From assembly GCA_034440575.1 (NCBI GenBank), contig JAOTOL010001569.1, positions 849,001-913,000 on the forward strand: 64,000 nucleotides of DNA, read 5' to 3'. Positions 1 to 11,743 of the stretch are shown piece by piece (the first letter of the stretch is position 1; every line of letters begins with the position of its first letter). A model generated the notes under the pieces. It was given only the letters and a program-made list of their open reading frames with translations, searched no databases and was not told the DNA's origin. A program made the translations under genes and the position numbers. Source of the stretch: Imbricaverruca yamaguchii (Eukaryota; Arthropoda; Thecostraca; Neoverrucidae).

Positions 1-833
1 TGTACAGCTCGGAGCTAATTGCGATCATAAAGGCCCTGTCATTCATAGAGATCTCGCAAGACACGCTATACGTGATGCTAACTGATTCTCTTAGCAGCCT
101 TTTGGCACTGACCGAATTTTATCCCTCAGACCCTTTACTACTGGACATCCTCATACGTCTTACTACGTTAGAACGAGGGGGAAACTGTCCGTTTGTGTTG
201 GGTCCCAAGCCACACCGGGGTGTCCGGTAATGAGCGTGCGGACTCTGCGGCGAAGTGGGCAGCACAGAATCCACGCCCACGCATTTGTCCACTCCCTGCC
301 AGGGATCATTTCTCAAGAATATCGAGTTTTATCCTTCACAAGTGGCAGAATGCCTGGGATAGAGACTTCAACAACAAACTTAAGGCAATCAAGCCACACC
401 TGGGACATTGGGCTTCATGCCTGCGTAGGTCTAGACCAGAGGAGGTTGAACTTTGCAGGTTGCGTATTGGACACACATACGCTACACATCGCTACCTCCT
501 CTGTGGGGAGGAAAGGCCACAGTGTCCACACTGTTCGGAAATTTTGACGGTGCGCCACGTACTATTCACATGCCATTACTTTGCACGGGAGCGGAGCTTA
601 TTTTACGGAAGAAACTTGAGTTGCCTGACATATGCAGACATTCTAGGAAACTATTCAGAACTAGTACACTCGGGGAACTTGTTCCGTTACCTTTCAGCGA
701 TCGGATTTGAGACCGCGCACACATCGATCTAATAGTTAGTACCAGCAGTGAAGCATAACCAAATGTCATGGGCGCGAATGATCAAAACTGGTCGAAGCGC
801 CCTAAAACACAAATAACTAACTAACTAACTCGC
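1..833 (+). mobile_element. 3' end of an RNase H-bearing non-LTR retrotransposon (I/R1-like)
   Basis: The window opens inside the last part of a LINE: an RNase H domain, a cysteine/histidine-rich tail, about 100 bp of 3' UTR and a short TAAC-type tandem tail at 813-830. RNase H after the reverse transcriptase is typical of the I superclade. The sequence just before the tail (gcgccctaaaacacaaataac) is echoed in many short insertions elsewhere in the window, so this family or a close relative probably supplied the enzyme that made them. The 5' part lies outside the window. Confidence 0.7.
3..732 (+). pseudogene. LINE RNase H domain and C-terminal zinc-knuckle region, frameshifted
   Basis: Two frames together encode the C-terminus of a LINE polyprotein. 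The first (positions 3 to about 185) carries the RNase H stretch with SSELIAIIKAL and the aspartate motif TDSLSSL. The second (about 193-732) resumes with WVPSHTGVSGNERAD, the conserved last RNase H motif, then LCRLRIGHTYATHRYLL and a C-x2-C...H...C cluster (PQCPHCSEILTVRHVLFTC) usual for these elements. One frameshift near 185-193 separates them and the first frame hits a stop at about 228-230, so this copy cannot make the protein. The 3' stop is TAA at 730-732. Confidence 0.7.
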
Positions 834-1172
834 CGCTGTGTACCCACGCAACTTTTTTGTTGTTTTTGTCCGGAGCCGTAGAATCGCTCGACGGTATCCG
901 GGCCGTCCCCGCCCGGGGGAGGTTGGCAGGCAGAAGCCGAAGAGGCGGTTCAGCGCTCCCGCGTTCTCGGCGTTGGCTTGATGACGGTGTCGACGCGGAC
1001 GAGGCGGTTCACCTGCCGACTTGCACAAACGGCGGATCGTTAGAGCGACGGCGCGGTTCGTGGTCTCGATAGTGTCGGCGGCGCGATCAATGGCGCGCCA
1101 TCACTGCAAGTCTGCAGCGTGCGCGCGTCCGCCCACCTGCCAGCCTGGGCTGGTTCTGTGATGAGGCGCGTG
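834..1172. other. GC-rich spacer, nothing recognised
   Basis: About 340 bp of GC-rich single-copy-looking sequence between the LINE tail and the first satellite. Short open frames on both strands show no recognisable domain. Confidence 0.4.
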
Positions 1173-2398
1173 AGCAGTGGTCACGGGAGCACACCTCACC
1201 ATCGCCAGTGGTCATGGGAACACACCTCACCATCGCCAGTGGTCATGGGAATACCTAACCATGCAGTGGTCATGGGAACACACCTCACCATCGCCAGTGG
1301 TCATGGGAACACACCTCACCATCGCCAGTGGTCATGGGAACACACCTCACCATCGCCAGTGGTCATGGGAACACACCTCACCATCGCCAGTGGTCATGGG
1401 AACACACCTCAACATCGCCAGTGGTCATGGGAACACACCTCACCATCGCCAGTGGTCATGGGAACACACCTCACCATCGCCAGTGGTCATGGGAACACAC
1501 CTCACCATCGCCAGTGGTCATGGGAACACACCTCACCATCGCCAGGGAATCGGACCTATATTCAGAACACACCTCACCATCGCCAGTGGTCACGGGAATG
1601 CACCTCACCATCGCTAGTGGTCATTGGAATACCTAACCATCGTCAGTGGTCATGAGAACACACCTCACCATCGCCAGTGGTCATGGGAACACACCTCAAC
1701 ATCGCCAGTGGTCATGGGAACACACCTCACCATCGCCAGTGGTCATGGGAACACACCTCAACATCGCCAGTGGTCATGGGAACACACCTCAACATTGCCA
1801 GTGGTCATGGGAACACACCTCAACATTGCCAGTGGTCATGGGAACACACCTCAACATTGCCAGTGGTCATGGGAACACACCTCACCATCGCCAGTGGTCA
1901 TGGGAACACACCTCACCATCGCCAGGGAATCGTTTGAACACCTCACCATCGCCATGGTCAGGAACACACCTCACCATCGCCAGTGGTCACGGGAGCACAC
2001 CTCACCATCGCCAGTGGTCACGGGAGCACACCTCACCATCGCCAGTGGTCATGGGAACACACCTCACCATCGCCAGGGAATCGGACCTATATTCAGAACA
2101 CACCTCACCATCGCCAGTGGTCACGGGAGCACACCTCACCATCGCCAGTGGTCATGGGAACACACCTGAACATCGCCAGTGGTCATGGAAACACACCTCA
2201 CCATCGCCAGGGAATCGGCGCCATATTCAGAACACGCCTCACCATCGCCGGGAAATCGGCGCCATATTCAGGACACGCTTCACCATCGCCAAGAAATCGG
2301 TGCTACATACACACCACACCATCGCCAGGAAATCGGTGCTATATTCAGGACACACCGCACCATCGCCAGGAAATCGGTGCTGTATTCAGGAACAACTA
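1173..2398. repeat. 31-bp minisatellite array with a diverged 3' sub-array
   Basis: Head-to-tail copies of a 31-bp unit built on gtggtcatgggaacacacc followed by tcaccatcgcca. Most units differ by one or two bases (catgg/cacgg, caccatcg/caacattg). From about 2205 the unit changes to a longer form carrying ggaaatcggtgctatattca. Because 31 is not a multiple of three, the same repeat stays open in all three forward frames. The resulting long open frames are artefacts of the repeat, not genes. Confidence 0.95.
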
Positions 2399-2716
2399 AC
2401 AATCTCCGCTTCTCCCCCAAATACGAAGGACACACAAAAAACCAGATTGAAGATATTCCAGATCGTCCCCGCCATGCCGAGGCGATTTCGGATCAATAAG
2501 CACGACAGCGGGCAAATGCTCACATATGTGGCGACTACCCCCAAATTGGAACTCCCGATGCTGAACATTTGAGCTCCATAGCGGGAACCCGACTGTACCC
2601 ACTTGTGTGTGGCGAGTGTTTTGTACTGCCGGGTTTCCGCCAGTCCATTCGAGAGTTCCCCGACCTCCCAATGTTTGCCATGTGCACGCATCCCTCAATG
2701 AAGACTGAGCGCGCGT
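2399..2716. other. Unique spacer, nothing recognised
   Basis: Non-repetitive sequence between the 31-bp array and the SINE target site. No convincing coding region. Confidence 0.4.
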
Positions 2717-2733
2717 CGATGTAAATCGAGTCG

Positions 2734-2890
2734 GGGATGAGTAGCCTAGGGGTAAGTTGCTCGTCTCACAATCGAGAGGATGTTGGTTCGAGACTCACCT
2801 GTCGCCACTCTTCGCCCGCGACCAATCGGCGTGAGAGATTGGCGACGCTACATGACTCAACTGTCGATGTGTCGTGAAACCAATAACCAA
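2734..2890 (+). mobile_element. tRNA-derived SINE with 17-bp target-site duplication
   Basis: A 157-bp insertion flanked by a perfect 17-bp direct repeat, cgatgtaaatcgagtcg, at 2717-2733 and 2891-2907. The head resembles a tRNA with an A box (tagcctaggggtaa) and a B box (ggttcgagactc), so it would carry an internal RNA polymerase III promoter. The body holds cgaccaatcggcgtgagag, also found in the SINE at 11446-11575. It ends in gtgtcgtgaaaccaataac, the same tail as the SINE at 11250. Confidence 0.85.
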
Positions 2891-2907
2891 CGATGTAAAT
2901 CGAGTCG

Positions 2908-3306
2908 AGGCAACCCACATGGGCCGGACACCAGGCCAGGCTCCGACGCGTCCACAACCGTGTCTAAACGTCGGTGTGCTATGGCCGTCGTCGGGCCGTG
3001 ACACGCGCGCGCAGCTGTCCAGCGGCCTGGCCGCAGCGGTGTCGTGCTGGTGACCTGACCGTGTCCGCCGCCTGCCGCCAGGGTGCCGGTCACAACGACA
3101 TTGAGGTGCACGGCCAGTACCTGGAGCGGCTGAAGAAGTTCGTCGCCGAAGATCTGCCCAACTGACGTCAGGCGCCGGCGCTCGGCGGCAGGACCGCGTA
3201 CGTAGCTGACCTGACTTGACCTGACCTGTATGTCGGACGGCCGGACGCGTCAGGACACATCACTGTTCAACAGTGATGTTCAACAGTGACAACACACCAT
3301 CACTGT
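2908..3306. other. Spacer with short tgacctgactt repeats, no gene
   Basis: GC-rich sequence ending in a short run of ctgacctgacttgacctgac-like words (about 3205-3230) and in short repeats of cactgttcaacagtga next to the following array. An open frame at 2974-3165 has no recognised domain. Confidence 0.4.
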
Positions 3307-4447
3307 TCAACCCCCGGGTACTACTGTATCGTCACCACCGTCCAGTCTCCGGTACTACTGTATCGTCACCACCGCCCAGCCCCGGGTACCGGTGTATCGT
3401 CACCACCGTCCAGCCCCGGGTACTGGTGTATCGTCACCACCGTCCAGCCCCGGGTACTACTGTATCGTCACCACCGTCCAGTCCCGGGTACTGGTGTATC
3501 GTCACCACCGTCCAGCCCCGGGTATATTGGTCACCACCGTCCAGCCCCGGGTTCTGGTGTTGTCCCCGGTCCACCGTCTGGTGTGTCGTCACCACCGTCC
3601 AGCCCCGGGTACTACTGTGTCGTCACCACCGTCCAGCCCCGGGTACTACTGTATCGTCACCACCGTCCAGCCCCGGGTACTACTGTGTCGTCACCACCGT
3701 CCAGCCCCGGGTACTACTGTGTCGTCACCACCGTCCAGCCCCGGGTACTGGTGTATCGTCACCACCGTCCAGCCCCGGGTGTATCGTCACCACCGTCCAG
3801 CCCCCGGGTACTGGTGTATCGTCACCACCGTCCAGCCCCGGGTACTGGTGTATCGTCACCACCGTCCAGCCCCGGTACTACTGTGTGTCACCACCGTCCA
3901 TCCGGGTACTGGTGTATCGTCACCACCGTCCAGTCCCGGGTACTACTGCGTCGTCACCACCGTCCAGCCCCGGGTACTACAATGTCGTCACCACCGTCCA
4001 GCCCCGGGTACTGGTGTATCGTCACCACCGTCCAGTCCCGGGTACTGGTGTATCGTCACCACCGTCCAGTCCCGGGTACTACTGTGTCGTCACCACCGTC
4101 CAGCCCCGGGTACTACTGTGTCGTCACCACCGTCCACGTCACCACCGTCCAGCCCCGGGCACTGGTGTATCGTCACCACCGTCCAGTCTCGGGTACTGGT
4201 GTATCGTCACCACCGTCCAGCCTTGGGTACTACTGTGTTGTCACCACCGTCCACCCCGGGTACAGTGTCCCCGGGTACTGTTCGTACGCTTTTGTACCAC
4301 GCCCGTCTGTGTCGTCACCACCGTCCAGCCCCGGGCACTAATGTGTCGTCACCACCGTCCAGTCCCGGGCACTACTGTGTCGTCACCACCGTCCAGTCTC
4401 GGGTACTGGTGTATCGTCACCACCGTCCAGCCCCGGGCACTACTACG
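3307..4447. repeat. 34-bp minisatellite array
   Basis: Roughly 33 tandem copies of a 34-bp unit made of cagccccgggtactactgtg and tcgtcaccaccgtc, with variants (ggtgta for ctgtgt, tctcggg for cccggg) and a few deletions. The unit length is 1 modulo 3, so three overlapping forward frames of 351-409 codons remain open. They are not taken as genes. Confidence 0.95.
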
Positions 4448-6465
4448 TTACCATTGTTCTCAACTTCATATTGAGTCCGATGTAAGAATACAATGCCATT
4501 GATGAAGAAGACATGTATAAGATGCAGGTACTTTGACGTACATTTTGGGACAAATGAAATGTTGAATCTTAACTAAAGCTGTGGAATTTGGCTGAAGGAG
4601 GGAACTATTTTCATGCGTAAATCAGAAAAAAGCATCGGACATAATTTGTATGCAATAGCTACACCTAAGGAAAGCTGGATTCATCTTGGCCAGTGCTATC
4701 CTGTAACATGCGCACAATTCACGAGTACTGGTATACATATATACACGAGTAACTGGTATAGGGATGTATAAATGATGTGGGAAGTGATATAAGAATTTAT
4801 ATTAGGTGTCGCTTTGCTTCCATCCGCAGGAATTTGAGACTCGTGGTCGTCACAACCATGCAGCCCACGGAACTGCTGCGTCATCACCACCGCACCAATG
4901 TTCAAACATGGAGATCCGTTTACACAATTCGACAATTCCAACAAATCCGACCGACGGCCAGGTTTCTTGATGCCTAGGACGTGCTGGAACCTAGGATGGT
5001 GCTGGAAGGCGAACATTGCTTCTGTATAGGAATGTGTTACGGTCGGATTGGAGTATTCGCGTTTTGCGTATGATGGTGCTTGTAGAACAGCCAAGCGAAC
5101 GCCAGACACGATTCGCCACACCGTCGCCCCGCATTGCTACTGGAGCTTTTCGCACCTCCCCGGTTGCTAGTTTTACGAGCTATGCCTTACTCGCGTCTTG
5201 AGCTGCTCGGGATGCGTTATGCGTGTGAACTACGCCAGTTGCCACACCATCCAACCCATCGGTCAGCATCTTCGCGACGTGTTCTGAATGTGTTTAGAGG
5301 AGGGCGGCGCGGAGATGCTGTACATTTTTGCGTTGGTATTCGCGCGCTATTCCAGGATTACAACATAAGATTACGCTAGGTGGTGCGTGTGACAGCATTA
5401 AGACGTCCTCCCTGGAAATTGCCGTCGCCAAGTATAGACGTATCGCTGTCATGTGGAAAATATTTAATATCTGGTTCTTATTGTAGGCCATTCTAATGTC
5501 TATCAAGCCGTTTCGGGTTGTGTTGATATATGCAATCGTGAGTGAGTTGTGGGACGTTTTTCTCTAGAATGGACACAGTGACTTAAGCACTGGAATGTCG
5601 ACGCATTTGGCGCCACCGTCTGGACCTACCTCGTCTCCGGACTTTAGTATTGCCAGCCCCCAACTTGCCCGACTCTCCACCGCGTAACTGCTTGATTATC
5701 CGCTGAGGAGCCATCGGTTTCCGGTACGGTTGTCGTGTCGTTCTGCGATGGCGCTGGTCGCGGCCAGCGTCCACGGCGGTGGAGTTTTTGCAACATCGAG
5801 TGGGCTGATTTGCAGCGGAGAACGGAAGATAAGCTTTCATGCGACTGAAGGCTCATCTTTCGCGGTTGAGGTTTTTTCATCTATAATAGTCGACCTCGCC
5901 ACTGCTTCCATGCCGACCACCTCCGGTACTCCCCGTCGCACTCTCGTCCGATGGTGACCCCGGAGCTTATCGCGCTCAGAGGTGCTCCTTCAGGGCATTT
6001 TTACTCATCATAATGCGGCTGAACGCGTGACATTCAGAAAGGTCGGTGCACTGGCTTGACGCACCATACGTGCATCGACATGTTCATATTGGCGAGTATA
6101 TATATAGGGAATCTGAGCCGAACTGCAACGACATCCGAAGTATGATCTCCTATTAAGGGAATGTCTGCGCAGTTCCCTCTGCTTCCAGCGGAAATTTTCC
6201 AGCGGAACTGATCCAGGCGATGTAGCCAGTCGTATTCATCATGCGACTGCGAGACGCAGCGAGTCTGTGCATAGCGCTAATTTCCTTGTTGCTACGGTGC
6301 GTGCTGAACCTCGTCAGCTGACAACGTTCTTGTGCGGCTGACTAGCTTCGTTTTGTCGCGCAGACGTGAGATACTGGCGATAAGAGTATCGCGTATATGT
6401 CTCCAGTGTCGCGACTGCGTTACACATGCTAATCCTGTCCATTCCTTGGCCGTACTGCCCCTGTT
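4448..6465. other. Two kilobases without a recognised gene
   Basis: Mixed-composition sequence with only short open frames on both strands, none with a recognisable domain, codon bias or splice context. Confidence 0.4.
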
Positions 6466-7190
6466 GACTACTGGCACGTGGTGGGCTGTGTTGTCCCTGT
6501 TGGCCCCCGTCGTGTCGCTGGTGTATTGCTCCTCTACACCAGCACTGTACTACTGGCACGTGGTGGGCTGTGTTGTCCCTGGTGGCCCCTGTCGCGTCGC
6601 TGGTGTATTGCTCCTTTTTTACCAGCACTGTTTACTACCGGCACGTCGTGGGCTGTGTTGTTCCTGTTGGCCCCTGTCGCGTCGCTGGTGTATTGCTCCT
6701 TTACACCAGCACTGTTTACTACTGGCACGTGGTGGGCTGTGTTGTTCCTGGTGGCCCCTGTCGCGTCGCTGGTGTATTGCTCCTTTACACCAGCACTGTT
6801 TACTACTGGCACGTGGTGGGCTGTGTTGTTCCTGGTGGCCCCTGTCGCGTCGCTGGTGTATTGCTCCTTTACACCAGCACTGTTTACTACTGGCACGTGG
6901 TGGGCTGTGTTGTCCCTGGTGGCCCCTGTCGCGTCGCTGGTGTATTGCTCCTTTACACCAGCACTGTTTACTACTGGCACTTGGGGGGCTGTGTTGTCCC
7001 TGTTGGCCCCTGTCGCGTCGCTGGTGTATTGCTCCTCTACACCAGCACTGTTTACTACTGGCACGTGGTAGGCTGTGTTGTCCCTGTTGGCCCCTGTCGC
7101 GTCGCTGGTGTATTGCTCCTCTACACCAGCACGTGGTGGCACGCGTTTACTTTCCACCAGCACTGTTTACTACCGGCACGTAGTGGGCTG
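6466..7190. repeat. 84-bp minisatellite array
   Basis: About eight copies of an 84-bp unit beginning ctactggcacgtggtgggct and ending acaccagcactgttta. Successive copies start at 6721 and 6805, exactly 84 bp apart. Because 84 is divisible by three, each frame encodes the same 28-residue repeat throughout, giving frames of 200-280 codons on both strands. Copies vary at silent and non-silent sites alike, and the flanks show no signal of a gene. Confidence 0.9.
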
Positions 7191-8150
7191 TGTTGTACCT
7201 GTTGACCCCTGTTTGTTTCGTGACCGTGCTGTCCGTGTTGATCCCTGCTCTTGTCTTGACCGTGCTGCCCCTGCCGACCCCTGCCAGGCGTTTCCAGTGC
7301 TGACCTATTCCGCTCTGTGCCGCAGACTGCCGAGCCGCGCGCCGGGCTCTGTGTCGCCGTCGGAGAGCTGCGCTGTAAGGCTGCACGCGTCGGCAGCGGC
7401 GCACGCTTACGGCTCGTGCTGAGCGCCGCCGCCTGCCGTGTCGTGGGTGACTGCCGTCGCCGCCGCGCTAGCGTTCGCGTGCTGCATGGACTGTCGGCCG
7501 GCCGACCCGGCGGGTCAGATCTAGCCGCGCCGGGGTCGTGAGCAAGCGTACTCGATCCTCCCGGCCGCACACAGTACACGCCTCTGTTTCGTCCAGTTTC
7601 TATCTTGTGTTGCCCGTGTAGCAGTAGAAGCAGGCCTGTGTTGAAATTTCGTCGCAATCAAAAGTCCCGTAACGCCTTTCTCGTTGTTGACTCCACGGTG
7701 TGTTGCACGTCAGCTATGGGCCGCATACCTGGCGATTTGGTTGCATAATGCCTTGTGTGCTGATTGGTGCGATTCCTTCCTCTATCGCTCGGCTTCTCCT
7801 CACGCGAGGGTCGCATGACAGGCCAGCGCGTGGGCCGTTTATTGTGTACTTTGTGCGCGGACCGTGTTGGTGAATGGATGGGAGGCTGGTCGGGCGGGGC
7901 CACGTTACCTGTTGACACGGCCGCCTGCGCCGAGACGTATTCTGCTGGGCGCCGACCATTCCACGGCTGAGCGGTGTTTGTGTGCGGGGCGGCGCGTGTC
8001 GCACGCCGGGGCCTCCTAACGGCCCCGCTCTGCCCTGTTGCAGGCCGCCCCTGGCGCCGCGCAGGGCGGCGTAGTCTGTGAACGGGCCCCGAGTCCCAGT
8101 GCCTGCGCGTCACTAGCCGAAAAGCTCCTGTGAGAAGATGTTGCACCAGT
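7191..8150. other. GC-rich spacer with degenerate short repeats
   Basis: Starts with a few imperfect copies of a ccctg-tgaccgtgctg-type unit (about 7195-7290), then GC-rich sequence. No coding region recognised. Confidence 0.4.
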
Positions 8151-8154
8151 ACAA

Positions 8155-8470
8155 TAGCGCGCGGCCGGACGCGCCGCAGCACGCCGGCGGCACCGGGAGC
8201 CGGCCAGACGCGCCGCGCGCCCACCTGGCACCTAGAGCAGGACGGGCGGCAGCCGCCGCGGCATCGGGAGTCGGCCGGCCGGACGCGCCGCGGCACGCCG
8301 GCGCCACCGGGAGCCGGCCAGACACGCCGCGCGCCCACCTGGCACCGGCAGCCGGCCGGACGGCAGCCACCCGCGCCCACCTGGCACGAGGAGCCGGGCG
8401 GACAGCAGCCGCCGCGGCACCGGGAGCCGGCCGGACAGCAGCTGCCGCGCGCCCACCGGCAGCCGGCGCG
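8155..8470. repeat. GC-rich degenerate minisatellite
   Basis: Imperfect tandem copies of words such as gccggacgcgccgcggcacg, ccaccgggagccggcc and cgcgcccacctggcacc. The period is irregular. The several long open frames over it on both strands follow from the lack of AT-rich stop codons. Confidence 0.7.
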
Positions 8471-9672
8471 ATGCCGCATTTCCGGGCCGCCGTACATTCG
8501 TTCTTACACGCCGCGCGACCGGGCGGCCACGTCGATCTATCACTTTCCATTGGCTGTACATCGGGTGCCACTCGAACGGACGCTCGCCGCGCCACCGGCG
8601 GCGCAGGAGGGAACTAGCCGTGTGGCGACGGGCCGCCTGGCGGCCGTGGCGCGCGTGCAGTGCGCGGACTGCTGCCGCTGATCTCACCAGGGCCGTGCGC
8701 CGTTGACTGTGGCGCCGCTTGGCCGAGCGGGCGGGCGAGAGACAGCAGGCCGCGAGCGCTCCGGATGCTAGTGAATCAGCTGGTGTGCGAGCCCGCCGGC
8801 AAGCGGCCCTATTTTGAGACTGTGTCTTTATACCTCGAGCAGCGGTCTATTGTGTACTCTAAGTTAGCATTTGGAGCCTGGTTTTTCCCCGGCTCCCACC
8901 ACCGGAGCCGGGGCGGTCCGCCTCGTACGGCGTGCAATCCATTTTGCCTTTGGGACTTATGTAACACGCGTGTTTTGACCGAAGGCCAAAGATGGGACGT
9001 TTTGTCGTGCCGGCTTCTTCGATCGTCTGTTCGCTGCATTCTTATTTGGTGTACATCGAAGGGTTCTGCGGTGTTCCCGGTGTAATATGATGGTTGGGCG
9101 ATAGTTCGGTAGGTGTGCAGCCGTTGCAAGTTGGCTACCTTCCCCACCAACTTTCGATTGCCATTTGTCTCCCCACATGATCGTGAAATTTTAGACTGTC
9201 CAAACCGACTGATTTGTATGAATGCATCCAATACATTACTGTCATATCTGTTCGACTTTTGTGCGCGGGTATCGGCGGCGGTGAACGGTCGGCGTGTGCT
9301 CGCGACTGGTGACGCGCCTGCCGCGCCTCGGACACGTGAGTGGCTCGACAGACACCTGCACCTCGTATTCGCAGCTGGCTGTGTTCGGCCCCTGGAAATG
9401 TCCGTTGGCAGCCGGTGACGTCAACCGGGCGCTGATTTGGGTTTAGCAGGTTATCACGACAGCATGAAATGGTGCTTTTCCGCGTACGTTCCAGACTAGA
9501 AAATATACGTGAGGAGGTATAAATTATACATCATCTGAAAGCTTGTTTCATGCTATTTCGATAATCATGGTAGGCTTTTTCACATGAGCGTGTTAGTTAT
9601 TGTGTAAAATGGTGTCATGTGGGCCCATGCCATATCCATCGACGCTATTTAACCTAAGTAGTGTGAGGCACT
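8471..9672. other. GC-rich to mixed spacer, no gene recognised
   Basis: No domain, repeat or splice structure seen. A tRNA-like A box at about 8722 has no matching B box. Confidence 0.35.
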
Positions 9673-9674
9673 CA

Positions 9675-9790
9675 GTGTGGGTAGCGCAGTTGGTAACGAG
9701 TCAGTTTGGCGGCCCGGAGGTAGCCGGTTCGAGGTTGGGAGCCGGCAGCCTTTCGTGCGCGTCGCGGGGAGTTCTAATACGAGACAGTGG
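9675..9790 (+). mobile_element. tRNA-like SINE head (fragment)
   Basis: Contains a pol III A box (tagcgcagttggtaacgag) and, about 40 bp on, a B box (ggttcgaggttgg) in tRNA spacing. The acceptor stem does not pair well and a SINE-like body follows, so a tRNA gene is unlikely. No target-site duplication was found, and the 3' boundary is uncertain; gagaaggtaaat occurs twice just downstream. Confidence 0.5.
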
Positions 9791-11209
9791 ATTGAGACAT
9801 TACTCACATGGGACAATGAGAAGGTAAATTCTTTGCACAAAGAGAAGGTAAATCAACGCAGATATTCTGCAAGGCTGGGGTTCGGCCAACTAAAATTGTG
9901 CTATGTTTGGGGACTTTTTCAGCCAGGCATAGGAAGTACGTAACACGTCCACCTCTTATGGCATTGTCCAGGCCCCCAGTCCCTTCCTGACACGAGAGGC
10001 GCGCCATCTGGGGTGGGACAGAGGACAGGTCCCCCCGTTTTGGCCCTACGGCGGCGCGTCGCGTATACTGAGCTAAAAACTAACGACTACCCTTCCCCCT
10101 CCCACCAGTACTCGCCGACCAACACTAGTCCCTGCTCCTCGAGGTGTGCATATGATCACAGTACGTGATTATCAAGGTGGCAAAACCAACAATTGTGCAT
10201 GCTGCCGAACAGTCAAATGACTTGACCCGCGCTGGAGTCAGAGCGATGCCAGTTCTAAGTTCGGCTCCACGTCTCCCACGATACACGGCAGACACACGTC
10301 ACCAAGACTGCGACAAGCATTCCTTTGATGGGAGCAGACGTTAGCTAAAATGTGTCTGTGACAATCCTGAACTTTCTGGGGTACTGGCGCAAAATAAAAA
10401 AAAAATCACGCTGTTCGTACCATGAACGCTCGATTTAGATTCGGCAACAACTTGGTGGAACCCGAGACCGCTAAGACGGATTTTAGATGCCCGCACGAGG
10501 ACTTCGGTTCGATTATCATGCGTTGCCGCAGGCTTAACGCGGAGCTTGGCACGGTTGGGGAAGCATCCCCATTCAACCCCCACCGTGGTTTTGCCCACGT
10601 TATTCAGCATTCTCAGTCGAAATTAATTGGCTGTGTCACTGACGCCACGTGAATCAAGCTTCTGTCATGCATGCAATAATACAGTGGCAACTGGTGGCAA
10701 GAGCAAATTCAATGCTAGGCCAGCTCAGAAGCAACTTTAATAACAGCTGAAGTTGTGGGCGAAATGGAAAATTATGACGTAGTACCATACATAGTTTTAA
10801 CAAAGTGTGTTTTATTTTTAACTAAAGAAAATATTTTTATCTTAACATATGATTTCATTATTCACGTCGTGCAACCTGAAACATCACGCATTTCGCAGTA
10901 CTGGGCAACATAACTACGGTAATACAAGTTGTTTATCCATCAAACTTTAATACGAAGAGCATAATGCTGGGGAAGACGAGACCGCCAAGATTGAGGAAGG
11001 CCCTCTCTCCCACTGCCGATTGTTTCTCCGTTGTGTACTCTGTGGTGGAGGTGAATGTGCCTTTTGGGCGCATTGACTGCGTTCGTCATTTTGCGCACAT
11101 GAATATATATTCCGGCGCCCAACAGAGTGCGTATTAAAACAACGATACATCGAGGAAGCACAACGCAAAACATATATTGGCGGAAGGAAACACATAAAAC
11201 TGAACAAAG
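9791..11209. other. Spacer, no gene recognised
   Basis: Mixed composition, AT-rich around 10780-10870. Short open frames only. Confidence 0.35.
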
Positions 11210-11575
11210 AACCTTGGCTTCTTTTATGACGCAATTAACTGCTAGGTCATGGGGCGGGGATGGCCGAGTGGTTAAGGTGTCGGGCAAGGGTACCAAAGGT
11301 CCCGGGTTCGACTCTAGCGCCATTCAGGACATTTCCCAATCACGCGGCCCACCGGCGAAACAGTGTGGGCGGCGCCATTGGCCATGAATGTGCATAAACT
11401 GTGTCGTGAACCAACCAATAAACAAACAAATAAACTGCTAGGTCACATAGCGTCGCGAACTTCTCACGCCGATTGGTCGCAGGTGGACTCGCGGTAATTC
11501 CGCTGGCTGCGGGACTCGAACCCATAATCTTGCGGTCAAGAGTCTAACACCCTACTGACTGAGCTATCGCGGCCC
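11210..11575 (-). mobile_element. tRNA-derived SINE, interrupted by a second SINE
   Basis: On the minus strand a tRNA-like head begins near 11575, with A box tagctcagtcagtaggg and B box gggttcgagtccc. It is followed by the body word gcgaccaatcggcgtgag shared with the SINE at 2734. The body is split at its gacctagcagtt site by another SINE (11250-11432). The rest continues at 11236-11210 with a degenerate gcgtcataaaa tail. Confidence 0.75.
11250..11432 (+). mobile_element. tRNA-derived SINE inserted into an older SINE
   Basis: A 183-bp insertion flanked by the perfect 13-bp duplication aactgctaggtca at 11237-11249 and 11433-11445. Its head resembles a tRNA with a long variable arm (A box tggccgagtggttaagg, B box gggttcgactc). 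It ends in gtgtcgtgaaccaaccaata plus an aacaaacaaataaa tail. The head differs from the host SINE but the tail is shared, as expected when several SINEs depend on one LINE. Confidence 0.85.
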
Positions 11576-11743
11576 CATCGAACGCATGGCATAGGAGGTA
11601 TCGGTAGCAGGTGCAGATAAGCCACGTTACTTAATGAGATTGCATTGTGTCAATACATTACAATACCTAACATCACAGTACGTACATATCTCGCACAGGT
11701 GCCAGATTTTGTGAGGTCTTATAAAATATAACGAACTGGCAAG

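Noticed and set aside
1119..2572. Overlapping open frames of 100-308 codons
   Set aside because: All are read-through of the 31-bp satellite in three frames; no gene signals.
3307..4447. CRISPR-like array
   Set aside because: Units are contiguous repeats without unique spacers, and the genome is eukaryotic.
3273..4502. Open frame of 409 codons and two parallel ones
   Set aside because: Created by the stop-free 34-bp satellite.
8714..8790. tRNA-like element (ttggccgagcgggcggg)
   Set aside because: A-box-like start only; no B box or pairing acceptor stem.
11256..11320. A true tRNA gene
   Set aside because: A and B boxes are present, but the cloverleaf ends run into a SINE body with a shared tail and target duplications.
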